Shown: positions 35,390 through 47,534, numbered from the stretch's first letter. The stretch is DNA of 64,000 bases from Acanthochromis polyacanthus (GCF_021347895.1 NC_067131.1:9762653-9826652); one strand, 5' to 3'. Program-made: numbers and translations. The notes: generated by a model not told the origin, from the sequence alone.

Positions 35390-37080
35390 GCACCTCCTCT
35401 GGGTATTTGGCTGGGATAAATAATCACTGTAAATAATGAATGTCAATTAATAGGGGGAGACGTGGCCTTGCTAAGCATGCTCTGATTAGTGTTTCAGTGG
35501 GATCTCCTCCCCAGCTGGCTTCAGCCAATCATCTCAGCCTCATCCAAACACCAGAAGCAGGTTGGCCTATCGTCGCATCTCTAATAGCGATTCTGCTCAT
35601 ACCGTAGCACAGGAATGTAGAGGCCATATGACAAATGCAGTATGATAATTTATTTTTAATAGTGTCTTGCTGGGGATTTTTTGTGGTTTAAGACAGGACT
35701 TGTATGAGCAGGATGTAAAAATTTACCATATTTACATAGCTGCTTGTGCTGTTGGTTTACAGTACAGAGTGTGAATGTGTCACAATAATGTATGCATTTA
35801 TTCAAGGATGTAAAGCAGTGCTGCTTACAAACGGTAGCTGCAGTGAGCTCTCCGGTTTTATCCACTCGAGTGTCTTAAAACCGAAAAGAAGTTCATGTTG
35901 GAGATTTTACTTTATAACGGAGTCCATGTACAGCTGTGGTTAAAATGTGTTGTGTGTGGCTCAAGAGTCCTTTTGTGCAAAGAAGCTGTGCAAAAGTAGA
36001 TAAAAAAAAAACACCCACTTCTGTGCAAAGAGCACACATAAAAGAAGATGTAAGCATAAAAAGCTCTTCTGTGATACACGACTAGGCTGTGCGGTGTTGT
36101 GTTTTTGTCGTCCCTTCTGCCTCGGCTTTTGAACTGAGTTGCGAGTCCGAGCTGGTGGACTGGAGGAGGCGACTGGTGCTCGGACTTTAGAGGGTAGCGG
36201 GGTGACTGAGCAGGCAGCCGGCTCCCCCTCCCCAGTGATAAATGGCCACGGCATGGGCTATTCATCTCCTGCTTAGAGAAGTGGACAGTGCCCCCCTCCC
36301 TGCTCGGCCTCTCCTCCACCCCTCCACATGTCAGCAAATGTGATAATTCTCTCATTTGTCAGGAGCAGCGGAGGGTTTGGAATGTGTATGTGTGTGTGTG
36401 TGTTTTTGTGTGGTATCACAAACTCTGGAGAATTTTTGGGACACACACACACGAGATAGCTTACTTACTTTCCAGATGCACAACCAGCACCTTCTCCTTC
36501 TCTCAGGCCTTGCGTTTCCATTTTATTTTTTTTTTTTTTGCTTCAAAGCCCCCCCCCCCCTGTCAAGTTTACTTCGGTCACAGTGGGAAATTTTAAATGT
36601 GCAAAAGAGTGAGTCGTTTTATGGCGAATTCCATCAGTAATTCAGCGATTTTTATTACCTCCAGGAAACTACTGAGCCACTTTTTCCACTTTATTGTGCA
36701 AATAAAGTTTTAGAGGCTGTCTGCTATGTGTGTGTGTGTGCGTGTCGTTGTGTGTCATGCCTGTTTAGAAGCGTTTTGTATATTTATACGTGTACACAGA
36801 TCAGTGTGACATTTTTACGGCGCCTACAAATCAGTGTGCGAGCAAATCAGGGAAAAATTAGACATTTTAGAGAGCGGCTTTATAGAAAAGTGTTGCAGAT
36901 TTGGAAACGGTGTGCGTTTTCCTCTCCCGTGCTGGTGACTGTATACCGATAAATACCACAGCTTTCAAACCTCATGGTGACTATTAAACACGATAAGCCT
37001 GCAGTTGACGGATGGTCATTTAGTTTGCACATAAACATGTGACTGTTTTACTTTTCTCTGTAGAATCTGCGTGACCTCTG
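34670..37080. other. Intron segment without recognised genes
   Basis: Contains a (CA)n tract at 35345-35388 preceded by a CACC-rich run (35190-35215), a poly-C run near 36550-36560, and otherwise unique-looking DNA. No exon was recognised. Confidence 0.6.
35345..35388. repeat. (CA)n microsatellite
   Basis: A pure dinucleotide tract of about 44 bp. Confidence 0.96.
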
Positions 37081-37103
37081 TGAACCTTCCCTGATCTGTA
37101 TCG

Positions 37104-37152
37104 TCTCTTTCTCTTTTTTTTTTTCCCCCTCTCTCTCTCTCTCTCTCTGCAG
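37104..37152 (+). promoter_or_regulatory. vti1a: Extended polypyrimidine tract and 3' splice acceptor of the vti1a terminal exon
   Basis: A run of almost 50 pyrimidines (TCTCTTTCTC, a 12-T run, CCCCC and a (CT)n microsatellite) ends in TGCAG. Possible branch points lie just upstream (for example CTGAT near 37091). The (CT)n part is repeat-like and may vary in length between individuals. Confidence 0.85.
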
Positions 37153-37246
37153 GATCATCCAGAACCGCATCCTGGTCTTCATCCTCGGAGCCATCATCCT
37201 CCTCACCATCATCCTGGCCATCTATTTCAATCTGCGAGGCCACTGA
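37153..37246 (+). CDS. vti1a: vti1a terminal coding exon: transmembrane anchor and stop
   Basis: The exon completes the split Arg codon and encodes IIQNRILVFILGAIILLTII and then LAIYFNLRGH before TGA at 37244-37246. IIQNR is the family-typical juxtamembrane sequence, and about 21 hydrophobic residues form the single C-terminal membrane anchor of a tail-anchored SNARE, with a short lumenal tail (NLRGH). Length and layout match other vertebrate Vti1a proteins. The exon holds the whole anchor, so any isoform that skips it is predicted to be soluble. Shadow frames on the minus strand (37016-37264) reflect the open antisense of this hydrophobic, ATC-rich exon. Confidence 0.95.
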
Positions 37247-38141
37247 TCTCCCCTGTACACACATAGCCGCTCACTCCCTCCCTCGTCCTCCCCCTCCTCC
37301 CCGACACAAATACAAACACACACACGCGTGATTAATAGCGACAAAAGCGTTGTTCTGCTGTAATTAGGACAAATGGTCCCCATGAATCACTGTTTCCAAA
37401 GCCTGACAGGGAGCTTTTTTTTCCATTTCTCTCTCCTTTCATGTTTGCTGTGTCTTTTTACTTTCCCCCCCACTTTGCGCTTCCCTTCCTCTTTCCCTTT
37501 TTCTTTCTTTTTCCTCTCCTCCTTTCAGTTTAGTTCCCTGTCAGGCTCTTTCTTACATCTCCAGGGACAAAAGATAGTTTTTACGATATTTTTCTTCATG
37601 GTGTCGCCCTCCGTGTGGTTCTGCAGCCCATCCTGTCCCCAGGTGACCACGACCTGGGTCTTTTTTTTTTTTTTTTTTTTTTTACAATGTTTGATTCAGG
37701 GTGTGTGTGCGCATGCATGAAAGACGGGAAGAGACTGAAGTTGTGCACATGTATGTATGTTTGCACACTCATGAGTAACAGTCATGGATCGGGCGCCCAC
37801 TCTGTCACCGACACCACCGGCAGACACACATACTGTAACGCGCTTCTGTAAGTAAATGATTCAGCTGTTCTTCATGTAGCCCCTACGCAGCACAGAGGAC
37901 AGTGCCTTCAGATAAGATATGCTGTTCACGCTCCTGCTTTAAAAGCCTCAGCAGAGCCCGAAATAGACAAGTTGACGCTGCCTTGAAAAGTAAGGATGCA
38001 CATGCAAAGGTTGAGGTCAATTCAGCTTCCTGTTCATTTAATCAAGGTGAAAGTTTGTTTTATTTAGAGGAAGCGGTTTGTTTGCGGCTGCTGCTTTCGG
38101 AAATAAGCATTTCAAATACGCTTGGAGATTGAAAAATATGA

Positions 38142-38147
38142 AATAAA
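38142..38147 (+). terminator. vti1a: Candidate poly(A) signal AATAAA
   Basis: A canonical hexamer about 0.9 kb after the vti1a stop, followed by a TTTGTTCTTTT stretch suitable as a downstream element. Confidence 0.5.
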
Positions 38148-38425
38148 ATTTGTTCTTTTATGACTTTTTTAGTACAAAAGTGAACTGATCTCAACCTTTG
38201 CGAACGCAGCACATAAATAGAGAAAGAAAAGTTTCTTCCAACATTACAAACGTCTTTAATCTCCATATTTCTTACATTTACACCTTCCAACTCTTAGCTC
38301 CTCTTGTAGAACATTCTAGTCATCATACAGTATGTACTAACATTTAAATGGACATCATGTATAGTGTTTTTGCTCTCAATACAAGTGATACTGTTGCTAT
38401 TTATTTATAAATGCAGATTTTTTCG

Positions 38426-38431
38426 ATTAAA
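38426..38431 (+). terminator. vti1a: Candidate distal poly(A) signal ATTAAA
   Basis: The common variant hexamer, preceded by TATTTATTTATAA and followed by a GT-rich stretch about 35 bases on. Confidence 0.4.
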
Positions 38432-38879
38432 CTTCCTGTGATAGAACTGTACAGTATATTTCATGGTGTTAAAACGTATTCAGAATTAACATTAATCGCA
38501 TTGTTGTATTTTTTTCTTGATTTGGGGTGTTCGCTGACTGCACACCAGGACCAACTGAAATGTCTCTAGTTTTGCATCTTACAGTTTTTTCCCTCCTTCT
38601 ATAAATGGATCTAACTTGTTTTAGAACTTGTACTTTTTTGTTCTATATTTTCTGTGTCAACTTCTGAGGATTTGCGATGCAGCCCTTGTTTCTGTGTTTA
38701 TCTGTACGCCGACTGATGATGTGATACGTTTGCAAGGTGTTTGAAAATTGAGTTTACTTGCTGTTTAATTCTTCATGGGAAAGCCATTCTTCAGGGGGGG
38801 TTTGGAGAAAAAAAAATCAAAATTTAAGAGCACATTTGGAGAATTTTCAGAAGTTGAAATGCATGAAGGTGAAGCTACA

Positions 38880-39200
38880 AACAAACACAGCGGAGTCTTG
38901 GAGTGCGTCTCTTGCGGTCGACTTGGTGGTTCCCAGCGAGGACATTTGTTATTCTGTTTCAGGGCCGCAGTCTTCATTTTCGAAGATGCCGGGGAGCCCC
39001 AGCCCCCCCCCACACACCCCAAAGCCGCCTCCCCTATCGGCCACCATTTCACAGGCCGCCGTTGCTCGCTTCAAAGCCTCAAATTAATGGCCGACAAAAT
39101 CGTGCGCCTCTGACCGTCCCATGCGGGGCCGACCCACCAAGAGTTATCATTAAAGTCGAGGAATAATGAAAAAAAAAAAGGGGAAGGAAGTGAATGAGAA
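38880..39200. promoter_or_regulatory. Candidate regulatory block downstream of vti1a
   Basis: GC-rich non-repetitive DNA with CpGs, ending in AGAGTTATCATTAAAGTCGAGG. It contains CTCAAATTAATGGCCG (homeodomain core) and TTCAAAGCC. Frames are open on several strands because of composition. Regulatory character is inferred. Confidence 0.25.
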
Positions 39201-39539
39201 AGCGCAGAGGGGGTGAAATCCCTGGCAGTTTGACAAACCTCATCTGGTAATGACCCTTGGCGGTTGTGTTTTCACCCAAAGTCCACCGTGTGTGTGTTTG
39301 TGCAGCCTACCTACATGCTGATGTGCTCTCTTCTCGTCCTCCCTCCATCTCTGCCTCCCTCCCCATCCCTCGTGCTTCCTCCCCCCCGCCTCTCTCTCTC
39401 TCTACCTCTCCTGCCACCTTTTCTCCTCCTCCCTGTCCTCCCCTCCGCTGCCTCCCTCCCTCCCAGCCTGTCAGATGAGCGGAGCGGTAGCTAGCGAGTG
39501 AGCGGTGGAAGGCAGCGTGGCGGCGGCTTCTATTTGAAG

Positions 39540-39745
39540 TTGTAATGGTGTCAAAAAGTCAGGGCTGACTGACAGACGTCAGTCCCACAGGGCCTCATTA
39601 AAAACAGACCCACTTGACAAGGAAATAATTGAGCGCCGGCGACAACTCGGGGGCCCCTCCGCGTTTTTAGATGTTTTTATTTTCTTTTCATTATTAGTGC
39701 CGAGCTATTATGTTCATTAAGAAATGGCATTAAAACAAGTTTTTA
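39540..39745. promoter_or_regulatory. Strong candidate conserved non-coding block
   Basis: Dense homeodomain-like cores (CTCATTAAAAAC, GAAATAATTGAGCGCC, TCATTATTAGTGCC, GTTCATTAAG, GGCATTAAAAC) alternate with GC-rich pieces, and TGACAGACGTCAGTC contains a GACGTC palindrome. The block lies between pyrimidine-rich low-complexity flanks. This texture is typical of developmental enhancers; conservation cannot be tested here. Confidence 0.35.
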
Positions 39746-39879
39746 AAAGCGGGGAAAGGGAGGGAGGGACAGAGGGAAGGCAGGATGCATGGAGGTGGGG
39801 AGATAACGATTTGTTTAGAGCCCCCCGTTCTGTTTTATTATTTAAACAGGAGCACTGTCATGTGATACCTTGGCAGACG

Positions 39880-40160
39880 TTGGCTATCATCTCTCTCCTC
39901 TCTCTCCCATCCTCCCCCTTTTCCCCCCTCTTTTTCTCCTTTGCTCATCCCTCTCTCTTTCTCCCCCAGCTTTTATCTTCCCCTCCTCTGTCCGCCTCCA
40001 TCTCTTCTTTCTCCACCTGCGCATCTCTGACTCTCTCCATCCCTTTTCTTTCTTTCTCTCCCTCTGAGCAGCGGGTGTCATTGGAATATGAACTAGATTA
40101 TTCATCAGTGCCCCCCCACCCCACCATCACCACCACCTCCTCCTCTCCCTCCATCCACTG
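39880..40160. repeat. Pyrimidine-rich low-complexity DNA
   Basis: CT-rich sequence produces long spurious frames (39724-40161 plus, 39887-40105 minus). No protein similarity. Confidence 0.8.
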
Positions 40161-40934
40161 ATTTGGTTTTCGACAAGCGTCTCACCGCAGAAGGCTGAGG
40201 ATGAAAACTTGTCAAAAATAGGTTATATCTTATTCCAAGGGGCAACAATAGCAGCAGGTACAGACACCTTTTAATATTTAATTTAGACGGGTGTTAACCC
40301 TCCTTAAGTGACTGGAGCCGCGTCTTCCATACAGACGCCGGGAGAGAGGAAATGGGGGGGGGGGCGAGCAAGAGGGAAGGGCAATTAATTATTTGATGTC
40401 TGAAAAGTGATTTTGAAGCTCTCCCTGCCTTCTCCTGTTTGCCAGAGATGAGATCGAGTCTTTGGGTGTCCCTGTTCGTTTTTCTGCACACGTCTTCAAG
40501 CCCTTCTGTCCTGTGAGAGCTGAAACACCTGAATCACATTTAGATCCACGCAGTAAGCGATCATATGGTCTCTTATTTTTGTCAGTGGAAACGGAGTGAT
40601 CTTTTGCGCCACCGTCTTGCGTCAGTCTGCATCACCGGCATCCCCTTGTGCCCGTGCTTCAGCAGTTATTCTCCCCGGCCCTTTCTACAAGGTTTACATA
40701 AAAGTTCTAAAAGGAAGGTTCCTCAACAAGGAACCTCTGTGATGCACCACCATTACAAAAAGCCCTGATGTTTGTCAGCCATTTAAGACGACAAGGGATT
40801 GTGACAAGCCTCGTTTGAGCTGTCTGTCCCCCAGCGTAGGGCGGGCCTTAAACAGGATAAACAGCGCCAGTGGTGGGATCACAACGGGAGGGTGGGTGCT
40901 TCATCTTCAGGAGTGTCCATGATGCTGTCACCCA

Positions 40935-41010
<76 letters not shown>

Positions 41011-42480
41011 TGTATGTATTAAGAGGCCCTGCAACAACAGGAAACTAAACAACACAATGGCTCTGTTTGAGAACTACAATGAATATTCTTCTGTTTGATT
41101 CAGCAAACGCACAAAAAGTGCATACACACTGGCACACGTATGGTGGACGCGCCGCCATAAAAACACACACACACACGCTCCAGTGTACGGCTGTTAGAAG
41201 AGGAGCCATGTTCTCCATTTGTACACGCCACCAGTCCCAGCAGAATGGCTTTCTTTCTCTCATCAGCCCCTTTATCTGGCGTTTCTTTTTCGCCCCATCA
41301 GCGCTGTCAACCGTTTTATTGGTGTTTGTGCTCACAATGAAATGACAATGGCCCCCATTATTGGAGGAAGTCACAGGGGCTGCAGCCATACATGCGTGGA
41401 TGTTTGTGTGCTTGTGCGTTGCTACGATGTGGCCCCCCCGTGTTGTTGGGATGGAGAGCTTGGTGTAAGAGGTGATGCTGAATCGTCCGTATGCACAAAT
41501 ATCTGTTCGAGTCCATCTGTCGTGTCCATATGACTCATGTTTCCCATCAGACCAGAGTTTTTCAGGTCATCCTGTTTGACCAATCAGACTCTAAGCTGCT
41601 CCCAACTTTTGTGACCTCTGTCAGTGTCCGTGTTGTTTGACATCTGTGATTAAAGCAGTTCTGAATCTCCAGGATGCTGTGTCATAACTTGGACTGAACA
41701 CAAACACTAGATGGGGTACCTGTCTCTGTGGCTCCTCGGGAAAAGAAGATGAAACCAGGAGATTTTTCTGATTTTGATGGAGCCTTGTGTTGGAGACTGT
41801 CTAAAATGTTTTGCCATGGAGACAACAGAAACACAGAGCCAGCAGGTCACAGTTAGGCTGAGCCAGGCTGAAGCACTCGGCATCCCCCTCCCCACCTCTT
41901 TCCTCCTTCACTCCCCTTTATCTCCATCGTAGCCTCCATCTCTGTCCCCCTAGAATACTGCCACAACCTTTGAACTGTAATGAACACTTTACCACTACAA
42001 AGACATATAGTTGTAACCAGCCATGTCATTTGCATAATAATGAGGAGACGAGGAAAATGGAGCTGGAGAAGGAATTCTCTTTGTCAGTGTTTGCATGCCC
42101 TTTAGTTAAATTCCTAAATGTGACTAACTGTGTGCAGATAGTTTTACAGTTCATCCAAGTAGTTGTTAAAGACGTGACTTTTCGATCACCTAGGAGCAAT
42201 CGATTTCTTTTGCACTCAGGCAAAAGGAAAGACTAAATTCTGCAATCGCTCTGCTTTTGTCTCGTACAGTTTCTCCTCTGCTGCTGTTAGTTTTAAAAGA
42301 CAAATGATACAAAGAGAAAGAAGACAGAAGGGGAAAAGGGAGGAACGAGTGCAAAAGGAGCCAGGTTGCCTGGGAGGCACTGAGTGGCCTGGATGTTCTG
42401 AGAAAGGAGGGTTTAGTTGGGCTCGCCCCTGTACAGTAATTTACTTTGCATACGGTGTCTTAGACACGATTCTAAATTTC
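40160..42480. other. Intergenic segment, simple repeats only
   Basis: Contains a long (CA)n tract at 40936-41000, a shorter CA run near 41162-41176 and a poly-G run at 40354-40364. The rest is unique-looking DNA without recognised features. Confidence 0.6.
40936..41000. repeat. (CA)n microsatellite
   Basis: About 65 bp of CA repeats followed by GCACACGCAC. Confidence 0.97.
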
Positions 42481-42729
42481 CAACTGGGAGGCATCAGTGG
42501 AGGAATCACTGTCTTCAAAAGACGGCCTGCCAGTCACGCTCCTCCCGTAGCCGGAGATCTGAGCGTGCGGTGATAACCCGCGACATCTTTCTGGAAAAAC
42601 GGGGAGTCGATCAGCTTTGATGGAGCACATCCGCCATGACAGGCTACTGAGGAGCTCGCTAATGAACTGGGGAGGGGGGGTGGGCATCGCTTAGCAGGAG
42701 AGCACAGAGAAGAAGGGTGGTAGAGTGGG

Positions 42730-42766
42730 GGATGGATGGATGGATGGATAGACGGGTGGATGGATG
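42730..42766. repeat. (GGAT)n tetranucleotide microsatellite, imperfect
   Basis: Repeated GGAT units interrupted by ATAGACGG. A CTTTGATG, matching the TCF/LEF core, lies upstream at 42615-42622. Confidence 0.9.
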
Positions 42767-42779
42767 TATTGAGAATGTG

Positions 42780-43690
42780 TTTTCTATGAAGCAGCCTCCG
42801 CTCCGAGACATTCAATGGGATGGAAAAGCGCCTCGATAAGAAGGAGAATGAAATGTGTGTTTGCATTGTCTGGGAGTAAAAAGGGCATCCCCTCCAACAC
42901 CCCCGTCAGCCTGTTAGCTGCTTCCCCCTCGATGCTACCTCCGCCTCAGATGGTTGGTGGCAATTAAACATTCATGAGAAGGTATCCAATCCCAGATCTC
43001 TCCGGCCAGTTTTCTCCACGTAGGCCAGGAAGTGAGATTGGATTCTTGTGAGGGGGGCCTGTTGCAGGCTGGTGACTGGGGTCAATCGAATCCAGAGTCC
43101 AAAGGTTACACAACCTGTATGATGTCTTGGTTCATGAAAGAATCCAGGTTTGGCCTCACCTGTTTCTCACTTAAAGGCGGACATTAAACAAGCAAGTCAG
43201 ACTCTCAAGCCCCTTTGACTGGTTGATATGTTGGACCAGTATAGTTTACTCAAGTCCCATTTACTCACAAGATTCCATCAAGCTGCCAATTATAAAGCAA
43301 GCTTTCCCCAAAACACCTCCAACACAAACATCCTTGCAGACACAAAGCTGCATCTCCTAAAACACACACAACTTTACCGCAGACACACACTCACACACAC
43401 ACTCACTCCCCTCGCTTAGCTTTACACACAAACACACACCTCTCTATTGAGACGTATGGATGTGGCAACAAAATGCACAACTTTTTGTTCATCTCAAGGA
43501 CTTGTGAGGGCCCAAGTGAACTGAGAGGCCATATTGATTTTCCCTCTTTTCATGCTGTGACTCTGGGATTACCCATTTTCTCATTCATTTTTAAAGACAA
43601 CTCGTGAGATTTTTCCTTCCCTTTTTCTCTCTGTTTTTTCCTTTTTCTAACACCCCCACCTTCCTGCCCCCCCCAAAAAAATCTGCCGAT

Positions 43691-43756
<66 letters not shown>

Positions 43757-46680
43757 CGACAGTCTCCCCCCACCAGTGCAGCAGTTGTACCCGCCCCTTT
43801 TCCACAGCCAAGTCCCTCCTTGACCCTGAAAATTGTAATTCAGCCATAGATCACAGCTGCTGAATATTAGGGCTTACAAAAGCAGTTAAATAAAATATGT
43901 TGAAATCATCCAATCCCAGAGGCCACGGCAGAAATTCTAATCAGGTGAGAGAAAGGGGAAGGAGTCAGCGGGGGGATTATGGGTAAAGAGAATCGTCTGG
44001 ATCTACGAGGCAAGAGTGAGGAGCTGACAGAGCGGTGGGATTGAACAAAAATCACTGCAATCATAACACTGTGTCATGTGCAAGAATGAAAGATTTTTAA
44101 GAAGCTAAATTAAAACTACACGATAAAAAAACACAGACGTGTCAAATATAGCACCATTACTGTTATATGGGCTTGAATTGCTTCTTTTTGATTCATAATT
44201 TAAAAAATCAAGATACAAAATGCATGAAGCCAATGGATTTACATACAACACGTTCCATTTGTTGGTTATAAGTTATAGCAAACACAGTTTAAAAAGTGTT
44301 TCTGAATGAAACACATAATTTCAAGTAATCCACGCCATACTGTTCTCCATAATTAGCACCAAAACCAGCGTTGCCTCTAGCTAAAGGTCTTCAAAGTCGG
44401 CAGCTTCTCGTAACCTGCAGTGTCAACCAAACTATTTGTAAAATAATTGAGTCTCCGGGTATTAATGCACTCATTTTATGCTAAACAGGCCAACAACACT
44501 TTTGGCCCATAGGACTTCCTTTGACCAGGCGTAGGAGGGGGTCAAAACATATTAATTATTCTGTTGGCATGCTTGTTAAAGTGAACCACAAAGGTTGACC
44601 CAACTGAGAACAATACATGGGACAATGCTACTTAAAATCATCTTATTTTCCGTGGAGTGATTTGAATAAACTTACTTGTGCAAACCCAATCTAAACAGCT
44701 TGTAAATCACATGAAAGACAGAGTGTTTTCTGTTTTGGTTTTTTTGAAGGTTCGCATACAATAAATATTCTTTTAAGTGAAAGTGAATGTCATGCCACTT
44801 TGGTGTGATGAGAAAATCATAAACCGACCTCAAACACCAGCTTGCCGTGAGTGCTCTGAAAACTTTTCAGTCTTTTTTTTTTCCCCCCCTCCTTCCATTG
44901 TTCCCACCGTCGACTAACTTGGACTCAGCCACATGTAAAACGGCCGGACAGTCCAGAGAGGGGTGATTGATCGCGCTTCAATCCCTCAGCGGTTCTCCAA
45001 ACAAGGAGACGCTCGATTACTCTCTGGGATCAAAATGCTGAATTCACACACTCCCCCCTCCAGAGAGGGAGCAAAGAAATGTCCAGAGACCTTCGCCAGG
45101 CAGATTCTGCACGACACCCAGCAGTTTGGTCGTCAGGACTTTGTGCTTCGTCGCAGTCCCATTGTGTCATGTCAGAGTTGGTACGAAACAACAGAAGACT
45201 GTGGTTGCATTTTTTCCCAATTGTGAGTAAAACAAATGTCAACCAGCATTGATATCCCAAAAGCAGCAGCTTGGTGTGTTTGCATAGATAAAGGCAGACT
45301 GTAAGCTGACCACATCCATATGAAGCCAAGTGTGGCAGTTTGACTTTATCGAAGCTTCACTGAGGAGAAAAACCTCAGCTTTTGTAGACGTTTCGTTTAC
45401 GAAAAGATTGACAGCAATCATTTTTCCTCGGGTACAGCTACACCGTCTGATATCACAAGCACAATGCAACAGGCTGCAAGCACAAAGCTGAGATAATTAT
45501 GGTAAGTCTCAGTGAAGAATTGGTGTAAAACAGTGCTGAAAAATGACTTAAAGGTTTAATAGAAAGCTTTGAATTTGACTTTCAATCCAGGCCACATAAA
45601 GCAACATCCACTCACTCTTTGTGTTAAAACACTGATTTTTAAATGCCACATTATCTGTCAGCGATAAAGATTTCAGGAATGATCCAAAGACTGATCAAAT
45701 ATTTGGCCAGACTTTGAAACCACATGAGTTTATTTAGGATTTATCTTTCGTTCCTTACATGTTGTGAAACCAGACTGAAGCAATACAAGAACAAAACAAA
45801 ACAAAAAATCAACACCCTTCTGCAGACAAAAAGACACTCTCTGTTGTTGTCTCTGGAGAAATTCCATTTTATTTAGCTGTTTCCTGCCTGTTGAATTCTA
45901 ATTCAGCAGGAAGCTTTATATCTCCTGCTGGGAAAACATTTTAAAGTCTGTATAAATCATCAAAATTATTTGCATAATCTATAGCTTATAAATCTTTAAT
46001 CTCGGATTTATCTGGAGGTTTTGTCGAGGGCTCGGAGAGGGTGTGGCAGGGGCATTCATCGCTGTTAGTGGAGTGGCAGAATAGCACTCTGGTCAATGCA
46101 AAAGCACTATTTTTTTTTAAAATGTACAGCCCAAAGAAATGATGCCAATGGACCAAAAAAAAAAAATCTCCTTCATGGCTTGAATAATGCAAGCTGCTTA
46201 TTCAGCCCAGCCTCTGTTTGCACCCATTGAAATAAAATCTTCTTGTATTTGAGCTGATGGCAGCAGTTGAAGGACAAGCAGTTTAGAAAAGGGAGCGATC
46301 TTATAGTTGCACACCTCTAGTGCCTTTCGATGGACGTTCAGAATTGGGGCACTCTTTCAAAGTGAAAATGCTTTTTCAAGTGCTCGTCATTCTCAGACGT
46401 GGGACAATGGCATGGAAAAGTAAGTAAAAGTGGAAGATAGTGTAACTAAGAACTTTTTGTTGTGAGTATCTGCCAATCCATGAAGAATTCGGGGAGGTCA
46501 GTAGCTGAAGACACTTATCTCCAATGATGTGTAGTGCACTGTGATTATGCTGTGGCCTTGGGTTCTTGTTGGTGCAGAACAGACGTCTACACAGTGGTGT
46601 TCATTATGTTGAACGTGCTGTCAGATAGCATACTCGCGCTGCTTTATATTGTCTGTGGCAGCTACAGTGAACCCTTTAAC
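42780..46680. other. Intergenic segment without recognised genes
   Basis: CA-rich DNA at 43360-43440 and a (CA)n tract at 43695-43754, then AT-rich DNA. No coding similarity was seen in the open frames here (for example 44963-45226 plus). Confidence 0.6.
43695..43754. repeat. (CA)n microsatellite
   Basis: A pure dinucleotide tract of about 60 bp. Confidence 0.97.
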
Positions 46681-46689
46681 ATTTTATAT

Positions 46690-47530
46690 GCCTGGATATT
46701 GTTTCCTCCAGTAGGATATGTTTTTTTTGTCATAGAGAGTTGGTTAAATACAGATATTATTCCATTAATAGGAGCCACACCTCTTGATCATGCAAAGTAC
46801 TGGTGTTGCTGGAAATTATATAAAAATTTTACTTGCTGTCCTGCTTCCTTTGATGATTATTTTATATGTAGATTTTACATTCTCTTGTTTTAGATCCTCC
46901 ACCCAGCTGGTGAATTGACAGATTTCTTCCACAAGAGCACTAATAACTCCTGATCCTGCTTCACATCATAACCTCCATAGTTAGCTCCTGATTCGTCCAC
47001 TTTAAATTCCTCAAGGTTTCAGAAAAAAAAAGTTGTTTCATATCAGATTCTGTCCTTTTCCAACTACAATATTTTTTGATAGTTTTCAATCAGGGTTTCA
47101 TGAACATCACAGCACAGAGACGGCTTTTCTAAGAGTGAGAAATGACCTACTTGATGCTGTGGATGCTGGTAAATTCTTCTTCTTAATCCTTCTACATCTC
47201 ATTGCACCTTTGACACTGTCGACCACATGATCATCCTGGACAGCTTGACAATGTAAGTTGGCATTTCGAGTCCATCCTTGATTGAATCTTTTCAGACCTT
47301 TAAATAGATATCTCCCTATATTAGCAGCTCATCCTCCACAACTTTAAATAATGTGGAGCTCTGCAGGGTTCAATCCAGGTTCCTCTTCTTTTTTGGAAGA
47401 CTCGTCCAAATTCATACATAGTCTGTGTTTGTCTTTGTAAGTCACATTGGTGCAAAACCTGTTAACCTGTTTAGTGCTATATAAACATCGTTGGATATAT
47501 TTGAACGGAGCAAAATGTTTGCAACCAAAA
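46690..47530 (+). pseudogene. Degenerate L2-like LINE fragment
   Basis: Two patches resemble parts of a fish L2-type non-LTR retrotransposon in the right order. Near 46733 the translation reads ESWLNTDIIPLIGATPLDHA, like the end of the endonuclease domain (TETWL...EATPP in relatives). At 47083-47220 it reads FQSGFHEHHSTETAFLRV and NDLLDAVDAG, the start of the reverse-transcriptase domain, followed by a broken equivalent of the LDLSAAFDT motif region. A TTTAGTGCTATATAAAC near 47471 resembles an L2 3' end. Stops and frame changes lie throughout, and most of the RT and the 5' end are missing, so it is dead. The open frame from 46534 is only partly LINE; its first part is unrecognised. Confidence 0.65.
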
Positions 47531-47534
47531 TTCA

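Larger units (their letters stand above)
3054..37152 (+). other. vti1a: Last intron of vti1a, about 34.1 kb
   Basis: The intron is bounded by GTAAGAG at 3054 and a long polypyrimidine tract ending TGCAG at 37152, and it joins two exons whose phases agree (2+1). The human gene also has very long introns near its 3' end. No other exon of a known gene was recognised inside. Contents are listed separately: microsatellites, a nested repeat cluster at 33.3-34.7 kb, G-rich runs at 9.7 and 10.2 kb, and candidate regulatory blocks. Confidence 0.9.
37247..38450 (+). other. vti1a: Probable vti1a 3' UTR with two candidate poly(A) signals
   Basis: Non-coding sequence after the stop, including a poly-T run at 37660-37683. 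AATAAA at 38142-38147 is followed by T-rich sequence, and ATTAAA at 38426-38431 is followed by GT-rich sequence (TGGTGTT). Either could end the transcript. The exact cleavage site cannot be read from sequence alone. Confidence 0.6.

Noticed and set aside
37016..37264. Acidic minus-strand open frame over the vti1a terminal exon
   Set aside because: Antisense shadow of the hydrophobic ATC/CTC-rich anchor exon.
39724..40161. A 145-codon plus-strand frame
   Set aside because: Most of it is a Ser/Leu/Pro-rich translation of a CT-rich stretch. It overlaps a minus-strand Arg/Glu frame of the same origin.
43550..43849. Cys-Val or Thr-His repeat proteins around the CA tract (also at 42-101, 31061-31544 and 3944-4301)
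   Set aside because: Translations of (CA)n/(TG)n repeats with no other coding evidence.
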